From positions 13,151 through 77,150 of the forward strand of contig JBAXPR010000004.1 in NCBI GenBank assembly GCA_037132135.1: a DNA stretch of 64,000 bases, given 5' to 3'. Position 1 is the stretch's first letter, and each line of letters opens with the position of its first letter. The DNA comes from BOG-933 sp037132135. Its GTDB lineage: Bacteria > Pseudomonadota > Alphaproteobacteria > Azospirillales > Azospirillaceae. The notes under the pieces are model-generated. The model saw only the letters and a program-made list of their open reading frames with translations, was not told where the DNA came from and made no database searches. This document shows positions 1 to 8,062 of this stretch, piece by piece. A program made the translations under genes and the position numbers.

Positions 1-1
1 C

Positions 2-394
2 CGGAAATGCCGGCTGATCTTCCGCCGCCGGCTCGATCTCAACGAGCTGAAGTCGCTGAGCGGCGACCAGAGCTGGTCGGCCTCTTCGGCGGCGGCGCTG
101 GCCCCGGCCCTGCCCTCGTTCGACCCCGGCCGTCAGGCGCCCGCGCCCAAGCGGACCCGGGCGCGGCGCAGTGGTGGCGCCGCGCCGGCGCCGGCGCCTT
201 CGCTCAGCGTGCCGGCAGCGCCGCCGGGCGACGCCCAGGCCGCCGCGCTCTGGGCCGCGCTCTACGGTTCCCAAGCCATCAGCGCCGACAAGGCGACCGA
301 CGAGGGCGACGCCGACCCTGCCGCCCCGGGCGGTTCCGGCGGCAAGCGCATCGGCCTCGAAGCGCTGATCAATCTCCGACCGCCGGGAAGCTGA
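2..394 (+). CDS. 3' part of an unrecognised protein (partial)
   Basis: The reading frame is open from the window edge to a TGA at 394, so the start lies outside. The visible 130 residues begin with a basic stretch, continue as a long Ala/Pro-rich linker with an Arg/Lys patch near residue 50, and end in a short ordered tail containing GKRIGLEALINLRPP. I do not recognise a family. It ends only 3 bp before the ParA-type ATPase gene, so the two are very probably co-transcribed and may act together. The Pro/Ala-rich linker suggests a modular protein whose functional domain is upstream of the window. Confidence 0.6.
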   Translation, partial: RKCRLIFRRRLDLNELKSLSGDQSWSASSAAALAPALPSFDPGRQAPAPKRTRARRSGGAAPAPAPSLSVPAAPPGDAQAAALWAALYGSQAISADKATDEGDADPAAPGGSGGKRIGLEALINLRPPGS

Positions 395-397
395 CCC

Positions 398-1735
398 ATG
401 GCCCAACGATCCCACGTCATCGCGATCGCCAGCCAGAAGGGCGGGGTCGGCAAGACCGCCACCGCCGTCAACCTTGCGACCGCGCTGGCCGCGGCCGGGC
501 GGCCGGTGCTGCTGGTCGATTGCGACCCCCAGGGCAACGCCAGCGCCAACGTCGGCTTCGCGCTGATCGCCAGCGGCGAGGGCGGCGCCCACCAGCTGCT
601 GACCGAGGGCGGCAACCGCCAGGGCGTGGTCTGGCAGACCCGGATTCCCGAGCTGTGGGTGGCGCCGGCCAGCCTCAATCTGACCCAGCTCGAGTCGGAC
701 CTCGGGGCCAGCCACGAAGGCCGGAGCCGGCTCTCGGAGGCGCTCCAGAGCCTCAGCCAGCCCTTCGACTATGTGGTGATCGACTGCCCGCCCTCGCTGG
801 GCAGCCTGACCATCAATGCCCTGGTCGCCGCCGACCGGGTGATGGTGCCGCTGCCCTATGATGTTTATGCCCTCCAGGGCTTGCGCCATCTCGACCAGTT
901 CCTGGCCAACCTCGCCGCCGCAGCCCAGAAGCCCCGGCCGCAGCTCGACATCCTGCTGACCATGCAGCGCCAGGACGGCGACACCCACGGCGCCAAGACC
1001 CTGGCCGCCACCGTCCGCCGCTCCTTCGCCGAGCAGGTGCTGACCACCGAGGTTCCCTATAGTCAGGAGTTGGCCTCGGCCTCGGTGCTGGGCAAGCCGC
1101 TGCTGCTGCACCGGCCGCGTTCGGCCGCCGCCAGCGCCTATGTCGCCCTCGCGGTCGAACTGGTGCAGCGACTCGAGGACAGCGCCGCCCGGGCCGCCGG
1201 CCGGGTGCGCCGGGCCGGCGACAGCTGGGATCCGGTGACGGCGCAGATGGCCATCGCCAGCCGGCTGATCGGCTGGGTCACCAATCCGACCTCGCCGCTC
1301 TACGATCTTGAGGCCGCGACCGAGCATCAGGCGGCGCTGCGCGCCGGCTCGCTCGCCCACGCCGCCGAACGCACCTTTGGCCTGCGCCATCAGGTCTGGG
1401 TCACCGCCGGTCTGGTCGCGGCGGCGCTGATGCTGGGGCCGCTGCTGTTCTTTGCCGCCGCCCGCCTCGCGCCGATGGACTGGCGGGTGAAGGCCGTGAC
1501 CGCGATCACCGGCGCCCGCACCCCGTGGGAGGCCGGCACCCTGATTCTCGCCCGCGCCGATGCGCGCGCGCAAAAGCTGCTGCTGCTGGCCGCCACCCTG
1601 GCCGGCAACATGAGCCCGGCGCTGGCCGACTGCCTCGACCACACCGACTTCGAGCACGGCCCGGTGCTGCCCGGCCAAATGCCCTGCCTCGTCTCGCTCA
1701 ACGTCACCCAGGGGCTGGCGCCGGCGAAGAAGTAG
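398..1735 (+). CDS. ParA/MinD-family ATPase with C-terminal transmembrane segment
   Basis: Residues 1-260 are a ParA-type deviant Walker ATPase: KGGVGKT at 14-20 with the signature lysine K14, DCDPQGN at 41-47, and VVIDCPPS at 126-133. The family moves or positions DNA or protein cargo by ATP-dependent dimerisation. At 445 aa it is much longer than the usual ~260. The extra part has an amphipathic linker, one clear hydrophobic helix at about 334-355, and a polar tail of about 90 residues with two cysteines (412 and 430). A membrane anchor on a ParA ATPase is unusual. No ParB-like gene or parS-like site is visible next to it. The upstream gene ends 3 bp before the ATG. The ATPase assignment is firm; the role is unknown. 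Confidence 0.85.
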   Translation: MAQRSHVIAIASQKGGVGKTATAVNLATALAAAGRPVLLVDCDPQGNASANVGFALIASGEGGAHQLLTEGGNRQGVVWQTRIPELWVAPASLNLTQLESDLGASHEGRSRLSEALQSLSQPFDYVVIDCPPSLGSLTINALVAADRVMVPLPYDVYALQGLRHLDQFLANLAAAAQKPRPQLDILLTMQRQDGDTHGAKTLAATVRRSFAEQVLTTEVPYSQELASASVLGKPLLLHRPRSAAASAYVALAVELVQRLEDSAARAAGRVRRAGDSWDPVTAQMAIASRLIGWVTNPTSPLYDLEAATEHQAALRAGSLAHAAERTFGLRHQVWVTAGLVAAALMLGPLLFFAAARLAPMDWRVKAVTAITGARTPWEAGTLILARADARAQKLLLLAATLAGNMSPALADCLDHTDFEHGPVLPGQMPCLVSLNVTQGLAPAKK

Positions 1736-1769
1736 GTTTTCGCCGTGCAAAAGCGCGATCCCCACCGGC

Positions 1770-1960
1770 GGAGGCATGTGATCATCACGATGATCGCCGA
1801 ACTGTAGGACGCGCTGGTCGCCGCCGGCGCACCGGAAGACAAAGCCAGAAAGGCTGCCGAAAGTGTGGCGGCCTATGAAATCGCTCTTCCGGCATCAACC
1901 TCGTGAAATGGATGCTCAGCCCGACCATCGCCGGGGTCGCGTCACTGGTGATCATGAGGT
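1770..1960 (+). pseudogene. Relic of a small coiled-coil/membrane protein gene
   Basis: A good GGAGG (1770-1774) precedes an ATG/GTG start at 1776-1780, but the frame hits TAG at 1805 after nine codons. Beyond it the same frame reads DALVAAGAPEDKARKAAESV, and after a frame change the sequence reads LVKWMLSPTIAGVASLVIM. From memory, this order (AEL-DAL..AG.PEDKA, then LVKWM and a hydrophobic tail) matches small DUF1640-like coiled-coil/transmembrane proteins that are common in alphaproteobacteria. With a stop, a frameshift and a missing middle, it looks like a decayed copy. The family assignment is an inference. Confidence 0.45.
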
Positions 1961-2013
1961 ACCGCTCCTGCCTTCCCATTGCCCGGCGCGCCCTGGGCCT
2001 TTATAGTCGCGCC

Positions 2014-2967
2014 ATGACCGATACCGCCGCCCCCGCCGACGTGCCCGCGCCCCGCCACCTGCTTGCCACCGAGGGCATGCCGGCGGCCGAGGTCGTTCGT
2101 TTTCTTGATTGCGCCGAGGGCTATGTCGCCCAGGGGCGCAGTTCGAATCGCAACAGCGATCTCCTGCGCGGGCGGACGCTGGTCAATCTCTTCTACGAGA
2201 ACTCGACCCGCACCCGGACCTCGTTCGAGTTGGCGGGCAAGCGCCTCGGCGCCGACGTTATCAACATGGAGGTGGCGGCCAGCTCGGTCAAAAAGGGCGA
2301 GACCCTGATCGATACCGCCATGACCCTCAACGCCATGCATCTCGATGTCCTGGTGGTGCGCCATCCGGAGTCAGGCGCGGCCAAGCTGCTGGCGCGCAAG
2401 GTCAATTGCGTCGTCATCAATGCCGGAGACGGCAATCACGAGCATCCGACCCAGGCCCTGCTCGACAGCCTGACCATCCGCCGCCGGCGCGGTCAGCTGG
2501 GCGGACTGGTGGTGGCGATCTGCGGCGACATCCTGCACAGCCGGGTCGCGCGCTCCAACATCCACCTGCTCAACGCCATGGGCGCGCGGGTGCGGGTGGT
2601 GGCGCCGCCGACGCTGCTGCCGGCCGACATCGGCCGCCTTGGAGTCGAGGTCCATCACCGGATGGAGACCGGGTTGGCCGATGCCGACATCGTGATGATG
2701 CTCCGGCTTCAGACCGAGCGCATGAGCGGTCAGTTCGTGCCCTCGGTGCGGGAATATTTCCACTTCTTCGGCCTGACCCGTGAAAAGCTCAGGGCAGCCC
2801 GGCCCGATGCGCTGATCATGCATCCGGGTCCGATGAACCGTGGCGTCGAAATTGATTCGGAGGTCGCCGACGACATCAAGCGCAGCGTGATCCTGGATCA
2901 GGTCGAATTGGGCGTGGCGGTGCGGATGGCCTGTCTCGACTTGCTGACCCGCGCCGGCACAGCTTGA
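2014..2967 (+). CDS. pyrB: Aspartate carbamoyltransferase catalytic subunit
   Basis: Second step of de novo pyrimidine synthesis: carbamoyl phosphate plus aspartate gives N-carbamoylaspartate. The signature STRTRTSF is at residues 64-71 (carbamoyl phosphate binding), HPTQALLD at 144-151 and HPGPMNRGVEI at 270-280. The last two distinguish it from ornithine carbamoyltransferase. At 317 aa the length is normal. The frame is open further upstream to 1903, but that part overlaps the relic gene, so the ATG at 2014 is preferred. The usual partner pyrC does not follow; the next gene is an aminotransferase. Confidence 0.95.
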   Translation: MTDTAAPADVPAPRHLLATEGMPAAEVVRFLDCAEGYVAQGRSSNRNSDLLRGRTLVNLFYENSTRTRTSFELAGKRLGADVINMEVAASSVKKGETLIDTAMTLNAMHLDVLVVRHPESGAAKLLARKVNCVVINAGDGNHEHPTQALLDSLTIRRRRGQLGGLVVAICGDILHSRVARSNIHLLNAMGARVRVVAPPTLLPADIGRLGVEVHHRMETGLADADIVMMLRLQTERMSGQFVPSVREYFHFFGLTREKLRAARPDALIMHPGPMNRGVEIDSEVADDIKRSVILDQVELGVAVRMACLDLLTRAGTA

Positions 2968-3023
2968 AATGCGGGGTGTAATCGTTTAAACGCTCTTTCC
3001 CCCCCGAGAGAACGGGTGCTTCG

Positions 3024-3887
3024 ATGCCGCGTCTGGCCTACGTCAACGGTCGATATCTGCCCCACGCCGAGGCCCGCGTCCCGGTTGAGGATCGCGGCTA
3101 TCAGTTCGCCGACGGCGTTTACGAGGTGGTGGCGATCGTGGACGGCCGTTTCGCCGATTTCGAAGGCCACATGGCCCGGCTCGGGCGCTCGCTCGGCGCG
3201 CTTCGCATCGACTGGCCGATGAGCCGGCCGGCGCTGGAACTGGTAATCCGCGAGCTGATCCGGCGCAACGGCGTCAAGACCGGTCTCCTCTACCTCCAGA
3301 TCAGCCGCGGCGTCGCGCCCCGGGAGTTCAAGTTCCCCGATCCGCGGGTGCGGCCCTCCCTGGTCCTGACCACGCGCACGCTTGGCCGCTTCGCCACTCC
3401 GGCCCAGCTCGAGGCCGGCGTCGGCGTGATCACCATCCCCGATATCCGCTGGCTGCGGCGCGACATCAAGTCGGTGGCGCTGCTGCCCCAGGTGCTCGGC
3501 AAACAGCAGGCGGTCGAAGCCGGCTGTTTTGAGGCCTGGATGGTCGATGGCGAAGGCCGGGTCACCGAAGGCTGCTCCTCCAATGCCTGGATCGTCACCG
3601 CCGCCGGGACCCTGGTCACCCGCCATGCCGACAACCTGATCCTCAACGGCGTCACCAGGCTCTCGCTGCTCCGGCTGGCCGAGCGTTTCGGGGTGGCCAC
3701 CGAGGTGCGGCCGTTCACGGTCGCCGAGGCGGCGGCGGCCCGCGAAGCCTTCGTCTCCAGCGCCACCACCTTCGCCCTGCCGGTCACCCGCATCGACGGC
3801 CGCCCGGTGGGCGACGGCCGGCCCGGCGCCCTGACGCTGCGCCTCCGCGCCGCCTATCTCGACGCCGTCGCCGGAGAGCGGTCATGA
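3024..3887 (+). CDS. dat: Class IV PLP aminotransferase, D-amino acid transaminase type
   Basis: A 287-aa fold-type IV PLP enzyme. The N-terminus has YVNGRYLP and DRGYQFADGVYE, typical of D-alanine transaminases. The PLP lysine is K149 in RRDIKS, followed by TEGCSSN at 181-187 and ILNGVTR. The expected reaction is transamination between D-amino acids and 2-oxo acids, although branched-chain or aminodeoxychorismate-lyase activities share the fold. Its stop overlaps the next ATG (ATGA), so it is coupled to the HAD phosphatase gene. In many Rhodospirillales a dat-like gene lies just before hfq, as here. Confidence 0.85.
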   Translation: MPRLAYVNGRYLPHAEARVPVEDRGYQFADGVYEVVAIVDGRFADFEGHMARLGRSLGALRIDWPMSRPALELVIRELIRRNGVKTGLLYLQISRGVAPREFKFPDPRVRPSLVLTTRTLGRFATPAQLEAGVGVITIPDIRWLRRDIKSVALLPQVLGKQQAVEAGCFEAWMVDGEGRVTEGCSSNAWIVTAAGTLVTRHADNLILNGVTRLSLLRLAERFGVATEVRPFTVAEAAAAREAFVSSATTFALPVTRIDGRPVGDGRPGALTLRLRAAYLDAVAGERS

Positions 3888-4582
3888 CCCAGCCCGCCCG
3901 CCTGCCCCGCGCCGTGCTTTTCGACTGGGACAACACCCTGGTCGATAGCTGGGGCATCATCGAGGCCAGCGTCAATGTCACCCTGGAGGCGATGGGTCAT
4001 CCGACCTGGACCTCGGAGGAAATCCGCGTCCGCGTCCGCCATTCCCTGCGCAACGCCTTTCCCCCGCTGTTCGGCGACCGCTGGGAGGAGGCACGCACGA
4101 TCTATTACGACCACTTTTCCGCTCATCACATCGAGCAGTTGCGGGCCCTGCCCGGCGCCGACCGCCTGATCAAGACCCTCCACGGCATGGGCATCTATCT
4201 GGCGGTGGTCAGCAACAAGACCGGACGATTCCTGCGCCAGGAGGCCGAGGCGCTGGGCTGGAGTCCCTATTTCGGCTCCCTGGTCGGTTCCGCTGACGCC
4301 CCGGCCGACAAACCGGCGGTGGCCCCGGTGACGATGGCGCTGGCCCCGGCCGGCGGCGCCGTCGGCGATGTCTGGTTCGTCGGCGATGCCGACATCGACA
4401 TGGAATGCGCCCATGCCTCCGGCTGCCTGCCGGTGCTGGTCAGCGACAACGGCGAGGGCGACTTCAGCCGGTTTCCGCCGGCGGTCCGGGTCGATAGCTG
4501 CCTTGCCCTTTGCGATCTGGTTCGCCGCCTTGGCGGCGCTCTATCGGTAACCAACTCTCCCGAGCGGGCTCTCACAGCTTAG
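3884..4582 (+). CDS. HAD-superfamily hydrolase, phosphoglycolate phosphatase-like
   Basis: A 232-aa haloacid dehalogenase-type phosphatase. Motif I is DWDNT at 14-18 with nucleophile and acid/base aspartates, motif II is VVSNKTG, and the acidic motif is VGDADIDMECA. The cap is helical, as in Gph-type phosphatases. The substrate cannot be read from the sequence. The start ATG overlaps the stop of the aminotransferase gene by 4 bp. hfq follows after about 75 bp that could hold its own promoter. Confidence 0.85.
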   Translation: MTQPARLPRAVLFDWDNTLVDSWGIIEASVNVTLEAMGHPTWTSEEIRVRVRHSLRNAFPPLFGDRWEEARTIYYDHFSAHHIEQLRALPGADRLIKTLHGMGIYLAVVSNKTGRFLRQEAEALGWSPYFGSLVGSADAPADKPAVAPVTMALAPAGGAVGDVWFVGDADIDMECAHASGCLPVLVSDNGEGDFSRFPPAVRVDSCLALCDLVRRLGGALSVTNSPERALTA

Positions 4583-4656
4583 TCATTTTTCTCAGGGGAC
4601 AACCAGGGTGCCAGACTCCGGCGCTCCAAGAACTGCCAACAGAAGGTCAGACCAAC

Positions 4657-4905
4657 ATGTCCGAAAAAGGCCAAAACGTTCAGGACGTCTTCCTCAATCA
4701 CGTCCGCAAGAACAAGATGCCGGTGACCGTGTTCCTGGTCAGCGGGGTCAAACTTCAGGGGATCATCACCTGGTTCGACAATTTTTCGGTATTGCTGCGG
4801 CGCGATGCCCATTCGCAGCTGGTCTACAAGCACGCGATCTCGACCGTGATGCCGGCGCATCCGATTCAGCTCTTTGATGGCGGCCGCGACGTCGAGCACG
4901 AATGA
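4657..4905 (+). CDS. hfq: RNA chaperone Hfq
   Basis: An 82-aa Sm-like protein that forms a hexamer and pairs small RNAs with mRNAs. The Sm1 motif includes FLVSGVKLQG and FDNFSVLL, and the Sm2 motif is YKHAIST followed by MPAHPI. The N-terminus NVQDVFLNHVRKNK is typical of Hfq. A longer frame reaches 4510, but the family N-terminus and an AGAAGGT 10-15 nt upstream place the start at the ATG at 4657. hflX follows almost without a gap, a widely conserved pair. Confidence 0.97.
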   Translation: MSEKGQNVQDVFLNHVRKNKMPVTVFLVSGVKLQGIITWFDNFSVLLRRDAHSQLVYKHAISTVMPAHPIQLFDGGRDVEHE

Positions 4906-4909
4906 CCGG

Positions 4910-6229
4910 GTGAGCCACGCCCCCCCCGCCGATGGCACCACCACCGCCCGTGCGCTGGTGGTCCATCCGGTGTTGCGCCGCGGCGCCGGCAGCGATCGCC
5001 GGTCCCCGGCTTCCCAGCTCGAGGAGGCGGTGGCGCTGGCCGCCGCCATCGAACTCGAGGTCAGCCACGCCGAAGCGGTCACGGTCAGCCGCCCCAACTC
5101 TTCGACCCTGCTCGGCACCGGCGCCGTCGAGCGGTTGGCCGCGCTGATCGAAGAGGGCAAGGCCGCGCTTATCGTGGTCAACCACGCGCTGTCGCCGGTC
5201 CAGCAGCGCAATCTGGAGCGCGCGACCAAGGCCAAGGTCATCGACCGCACCGGCCTGATCCTGGAAATCTTCGGCGCCCGCGCCCGCACCCGGGAGGGGC
5301 AGCTTCAGGTCGAACTGGCCGCCCTGACCTATCAGCGCTCGCGGCTGGTCCGCTCCTGGACGCATCTGGAGCGCCAGCGTGGCGGCTTCGGCTTTCTCGG
5401 CGGTCCCGGCGAGTCGCAGATCGAACTTGACCGCCGGCTGATCGGCGACCGGATTCTCAAGATCAAGAAGGAGTTGGATGACGTCCGGCGCACCCGCGCC
5501 CTTCACCGCCGGGCCCGGGAACGGGTGCCCTATCCGGTGGTCGCGCTGGTCGGCTACACCAATGCCGGCAAGTCGACGCTCTTCAACCGGCTGGCCGGAG
5601 CCGATGTCTTCGCCAAGGATCTGTTGTTCGCGACCCTCGATCCGACCATGCGTGCAATCGATCTGCCCTCGGGGCGCAAGATCATCCTCTCCGACACCGT
5701 CGGCTTCATCTCGGATTTGCCTCACGGGCTGGTCGAGGCCTTCCGGGCCACCCTCGAAGAGGTGATCGCGGCCGACATCATCCTCCATGTCCGCGATCTC
5801 GCCCACCCCGACAGCCAGGCCCAGCGCGAGGATGTCCACGGCGTGCTGCGCGACATGGCGATCGACCCCGAGGGCGATCCCCGGTTGGTCGAGGTGCTGA
5901 ACAAGATCGACCTGCTCGACGAGGCCGGGCGCGAGCATGCCCTGGCTCAGTTTGGCGGCGGTTCCGGGCGGGCGGTGGCGGTGTCGGCGCTGACCGGCGG
6001 CGGCATCGAGGGCCTGTTTGCCCTGCTCGACCGCGTCATGACCGCCGAGCGCGAGGTGCTGTCGCTGGCCGTCAGCCTCGCCGACGGCGCGGCGTTGTCC
6101 TGGCTCTATGGCCATGGCGAGGTGCTGGAGCGCCACGACGACGACGACACCGCCCACCTCCGGGTTTCGCTCGAACCCGCCGACCGCGCCCGCTTCGAAC
6201 ATCGCCATCCCGCCTATCTGAGCCCATGA
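4910..6229 (+). CDS. hflX: Ribosome-associated GTPase HflX
   Basis: A GTPase of the Obg/HflX group that acts on stalled ribosomes. The glycine-rich N-terminal domain has GTGAVERLA and the HflX hallmark GFGFLGGPGESQIELDRR. The G domain has GYTNAGKST (about 215-223), DTVGFISDLPH and NKID. A GTG at 4910, 4 bp after the hfq stop, gives a 439-aa protein starting VSHAPPADG. TTG (4874) and ATG (4877) inside hfq are alternatives. Translational coupling with hfq is likely whichever start is used. Confidence 0.95.
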   Translation: MSHAPPADGTTTARALVVHPVLRRGAGSDRRSPASQLEEAVALAAAIELEVSHAEAVTVSRPNSSTLLGTGAVERLAALIEEGKAALIVVNHALSPVQQRNLERATKAKVIDRTGLILEIFGARARTREGQLQVELAALTYQRSRLVRSWTHLERQRGGFGFLGGPGESQIELDRRLIGDRILKIKKELDDVRRTRALHRRARERVPYPVVALVGYTNAGKSTLFNRLAGADVFAKDLLFATLDPTMRAIDLPSGRKIILSDTVGFISDLPHGLVEAFRATLEEVIAADIILHVRDLAHPDSQAQREDVHGVLRDMAIDPEGDPRLVEVLNKIDLLDEAGREHALAQFGGGSGRAVAVSALTGGGIEGLFALLDRVMTAEREVLSLAVSLADGAALSWLYGHGEVLERHDDDDTAHLRVSLEPADRARFEHRHPAYLSP

Positions 6230-6282
6230 TCGGGGGATGGCGGCCGGCGGCGGTTGCGGCTATGCTGGGACAAACCATCGGG

Positions 6283-7359
6283 ATGGCCAGGATGCGCAGC
6301 CACCGGATCGGGGTTCTGCTCGGAGTAGTGGGAGCGCTGGCGGCATGGCCGGCGGCGGCGCAGCAACCCCTCGCCGGAGACCCCGGGACCACCAGCGGCG
6401 ATGCCGCGGCCCCCGAAGCCCGGGAAGTCCTCCGCCACTGCCGCGACCCGCTGTTCGTCGACTGCTTCAAGGAATGGTATCCAGGCATTGAGGAGGAGCG
6501 CGCGCGCCTGCGCGAACGGGAACGCCAGCGCCAGCTCCGGCTGCAAAAGCAGCCCCCCCCCAAGCCCGCGGAAACCGGCAACGCACCCCCGGTGGCGGCC
6601 AAGCCGGGCAAACCCGGCCCCGGCAAGCCCCCCCCGGACGGCCCGGATACCGGTGACCAGCCGCCGCCGGGCCCGGGTGCCGCCGAGGCCAAAAAGCCGC
6701 TCGACGATACCCGGCCCGGCGAGGCCAAGCCGGGCGAGGCCAAGCCGGGTGAGGCCAAGCCGGGCGAGGCCAAGCCAGGTGAGGTCAAGCCGGGCGAGGT
6801 CAAGCCGGGCGAGATCAAGCCGGGTGAGGTCAAGCCGGGCGAGATCAAGCCGGGCGAGATCAAGCCGGGTGAAGTCAAGCCCGGAGACGTAAAGCCCGGA
6901 GAGACAAGACCGCTCGAACCGCCACCCGGCCAGCCGACCCGGGGTCCGGGTGGCGAGACCGGTCCCGGCGAAGCCAAGCCCGACGAGGCCAAGCCGGCCG
7001 CGGCGCCGCCCGAGGCGCCAAAGCCGCCCCCCGCCGTCCCGACTCCGACCGGCGACGACAGCCCAAAACCAGCCCCGCCTGCCGCCAGCGGCGGGCAGGC
7101 CGACAAGAGTCCGTCCCAGCAGCCCTTCCCCCCGGCACCACCCAAGCCGGCCGACCAGCCGGATCCCGATCTGCCGACTTACGAGGCGCTGATGCGCTCG
7201 ATCCAGGAGCAGGGCCTTCAGAACCGGCTGCGTCTCACCGGCCCGCCCAAGGATGGCGTGGTCAATCTCGAGGTGAAAACGGGCAAGGGCGGAGCAACCC
7301 GGACCGGACCGGACCGACCGGCGCCAGCGCCGGTGCTGCGGCCCGAGGATGAACGCTGA
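6283..7359 (+). CDS. Secreted Pro-rich protein with tandem KPGE repeats
   Basis: The N-terminus MARMRSHRIGVLLGVVGA followed by LAAWPAAAQQ is a signal peptide, so I place the start at 6283. An in-frame ATG at 6226 overlapping the hflX stop is an alternative. After a short Cys/charged segment (CRDPLFVDCFKEWYPG) comes a long Pro/Gly/Lys/Glu-rich region with about twelve K-P-G-E-[AVI] pentapeptides, then more Pro-rich linker. The last ~80 residues look folded (YEALMRSIQEQGLQNRLRL). The repeats resemble cell-wall-spanning or stalk spacers. I do not know the function; export to the periplasm or surface is inferred. Confidence 0.75.
   Translation: MARMRSHRIGVLLGVVGALAAWPAAAQQPLAGDPGTTSGDAAAPEAREVLRHCRDPLFVDCFKEWYPGIEEERARLRERERQRQLRLQKQPPPKPAETGNAPPVAAKPGKPGPGKPPPDGPDTGDQPPPGPGAAEAKKPLDDTRPGEAKPGEAKPGEAKPGEAKPGEVKPGEVKPGEIKPGEVKPGEIKPGEIKPGEVKPGDVKPGETRPLEPPPGQPTRGPGGETGPGEAKPDEAKPAAAPPEAPKPPPAVPTPTGDDSPKPAPPAASGGQADKSPSQQPFPPAPPKPADQPDPDLPTYEALMRSIQEQGLQNRLRLTGPPKDGVVNLEVKTGKGGATRTGPDRPAPAPVLRPEDER
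6716..6909 (+). repeat. 15-bp tandem repeat encoding KPGE[A/V/I]
   Basis: From 6721 to 6900 the sequence is twelve consecutive 15-bp units of the form GAGGYCAAGCCGGGY, with a degenerate unit on each side. The third codon varies between GCC, GTC and ATC in blocks (Ala units first, then Val and Ile). Copy-number change by slippage would keep the reading frame, because the unit is five codons. Confidence 0.95.
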
Positions 7360-7375
7360 GCCGGCGCCGCGCCGG

Positions 7376-7603
7376 TCAGCGCAACCGCCGCGGCCGCGGC
7401 TGGCCGGCGTCGTGACGACGGGTGGCGCCGCAACGGGCGGCAACCACGGAGTCGCGGCGCTTGCGCTCGGTCAGCGCCCGGCCAAGGCTGGTCATCAGGC
7501 GAACGACCTCGGCGGGCTCGACGCCATCCCGGTCCATCAGCAACCGGGTCAGCGGATCGTTGACGAGATCATGCAGCGACGGTGCGCAATCGCAAGGGGC
7601 CAT
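7376..7603 (-). CDS. Small hypothetical protein, 75 aa
   Basis: Starts MAPCDCAPSLHDLVNDPLTR and continues with a helical segment of the type LLMDRDGVEPAEVVRLMTSL, then a very basic Arg-rich tail. A strong GGAGG lies 8 nt before the ATG (CCTCC at 7612-7616 on the plus strand), which supports it as a real gene over the longer frame reaching 7852. No family recognised. The tail contains several Arg residues and could bind nucleic acid, but that is a guess. Confidence 0.6.
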   Translation of the reverse strand: MAPCDCAPSLHDLVNDPLTRLLMDRDGVEPAEVVRLMTSLGRALTERKRRDSVVAARCGATRRHDAGQPRPRRLR

Positions 7604-7706
7604 GGTCGCGTCCTCCAGGGTGGTACGGCCTTGTCTATACCCGCCGGTCGTGACATGCCGTTGATTGAACCGTGACCGATTTGTGATCAACCGCCCGGAG
7701 CGCAAA

Positions 7707-8024
7707 TCACCGCGTCGGCGCCCGCCCGAGCCGGTCCCGCCGGTTAAGGCGCCGGATGAGCAGGGCGCCAGGCGCGGCCGGAACCGGACTCCGGCTGTTC
7801 CGCACCGGCGCCAGGCGTGACGAAAGCACGGCTTTCGCCGCATCAAGCTCATGGCAGTTTGTATTCATGGGGCAGGTTATGCAATTTTTTTCGACCATGT
7901 CCTGAAACATCAACTCCAGGGTTTCCCGGGTCGCATTATAATCGATTCCAGCCTTGTCTTTGATCATGCCGACGATCCAATTGATCGAAGAGGCGGCGGC
8001 CTTATGTTTACAATTATCACTCAT
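7707..8024 (-). CDS. Small Cys-containing hypothetical protein, 105 aa
   Basis: The start at 8024 is set by GGGAGG 9 nt upstream and gives MSDNCKHKAAASS. Cysteines at 5, 48, 51 and 57 (CITCPMNTNC, i.e. CX2CX5C) suggest a metal or iron-sulphur site. The first 70 residues look folded and are encoded with lower GC than the neighbours, while the last 35 are basic and low in complexity. No family recognised. A sigma70-like promoter lies just upstream. Confidence 0.7.
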   Translation of the reverse strand: MSDNCKHKAAASSINWIVGMIKDKAGIDYNATRETLELMFQDMVEKNCITCPMNTNCHELDAAKAVLSSRLAPVRNSRSPVPAAPGALLIRRLNRRDRLGRAPTR

Positions 8025-8062
8025 ATCATTGCCTCCCAAATCAGCGTCCCGTAAGTTTACGT

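Noticed and set aside
4766..6208. 480-codon open frame antisense to hflX
   Set aside because: Composition is typical of the antisense of GC-rich coding DNA; hflX on the other strand has clear domains throughout.
6716..6909. CRISPR-like array
   Set aside because: Repeats are contiguous 15-bp coding units without spacers and stay in frame.
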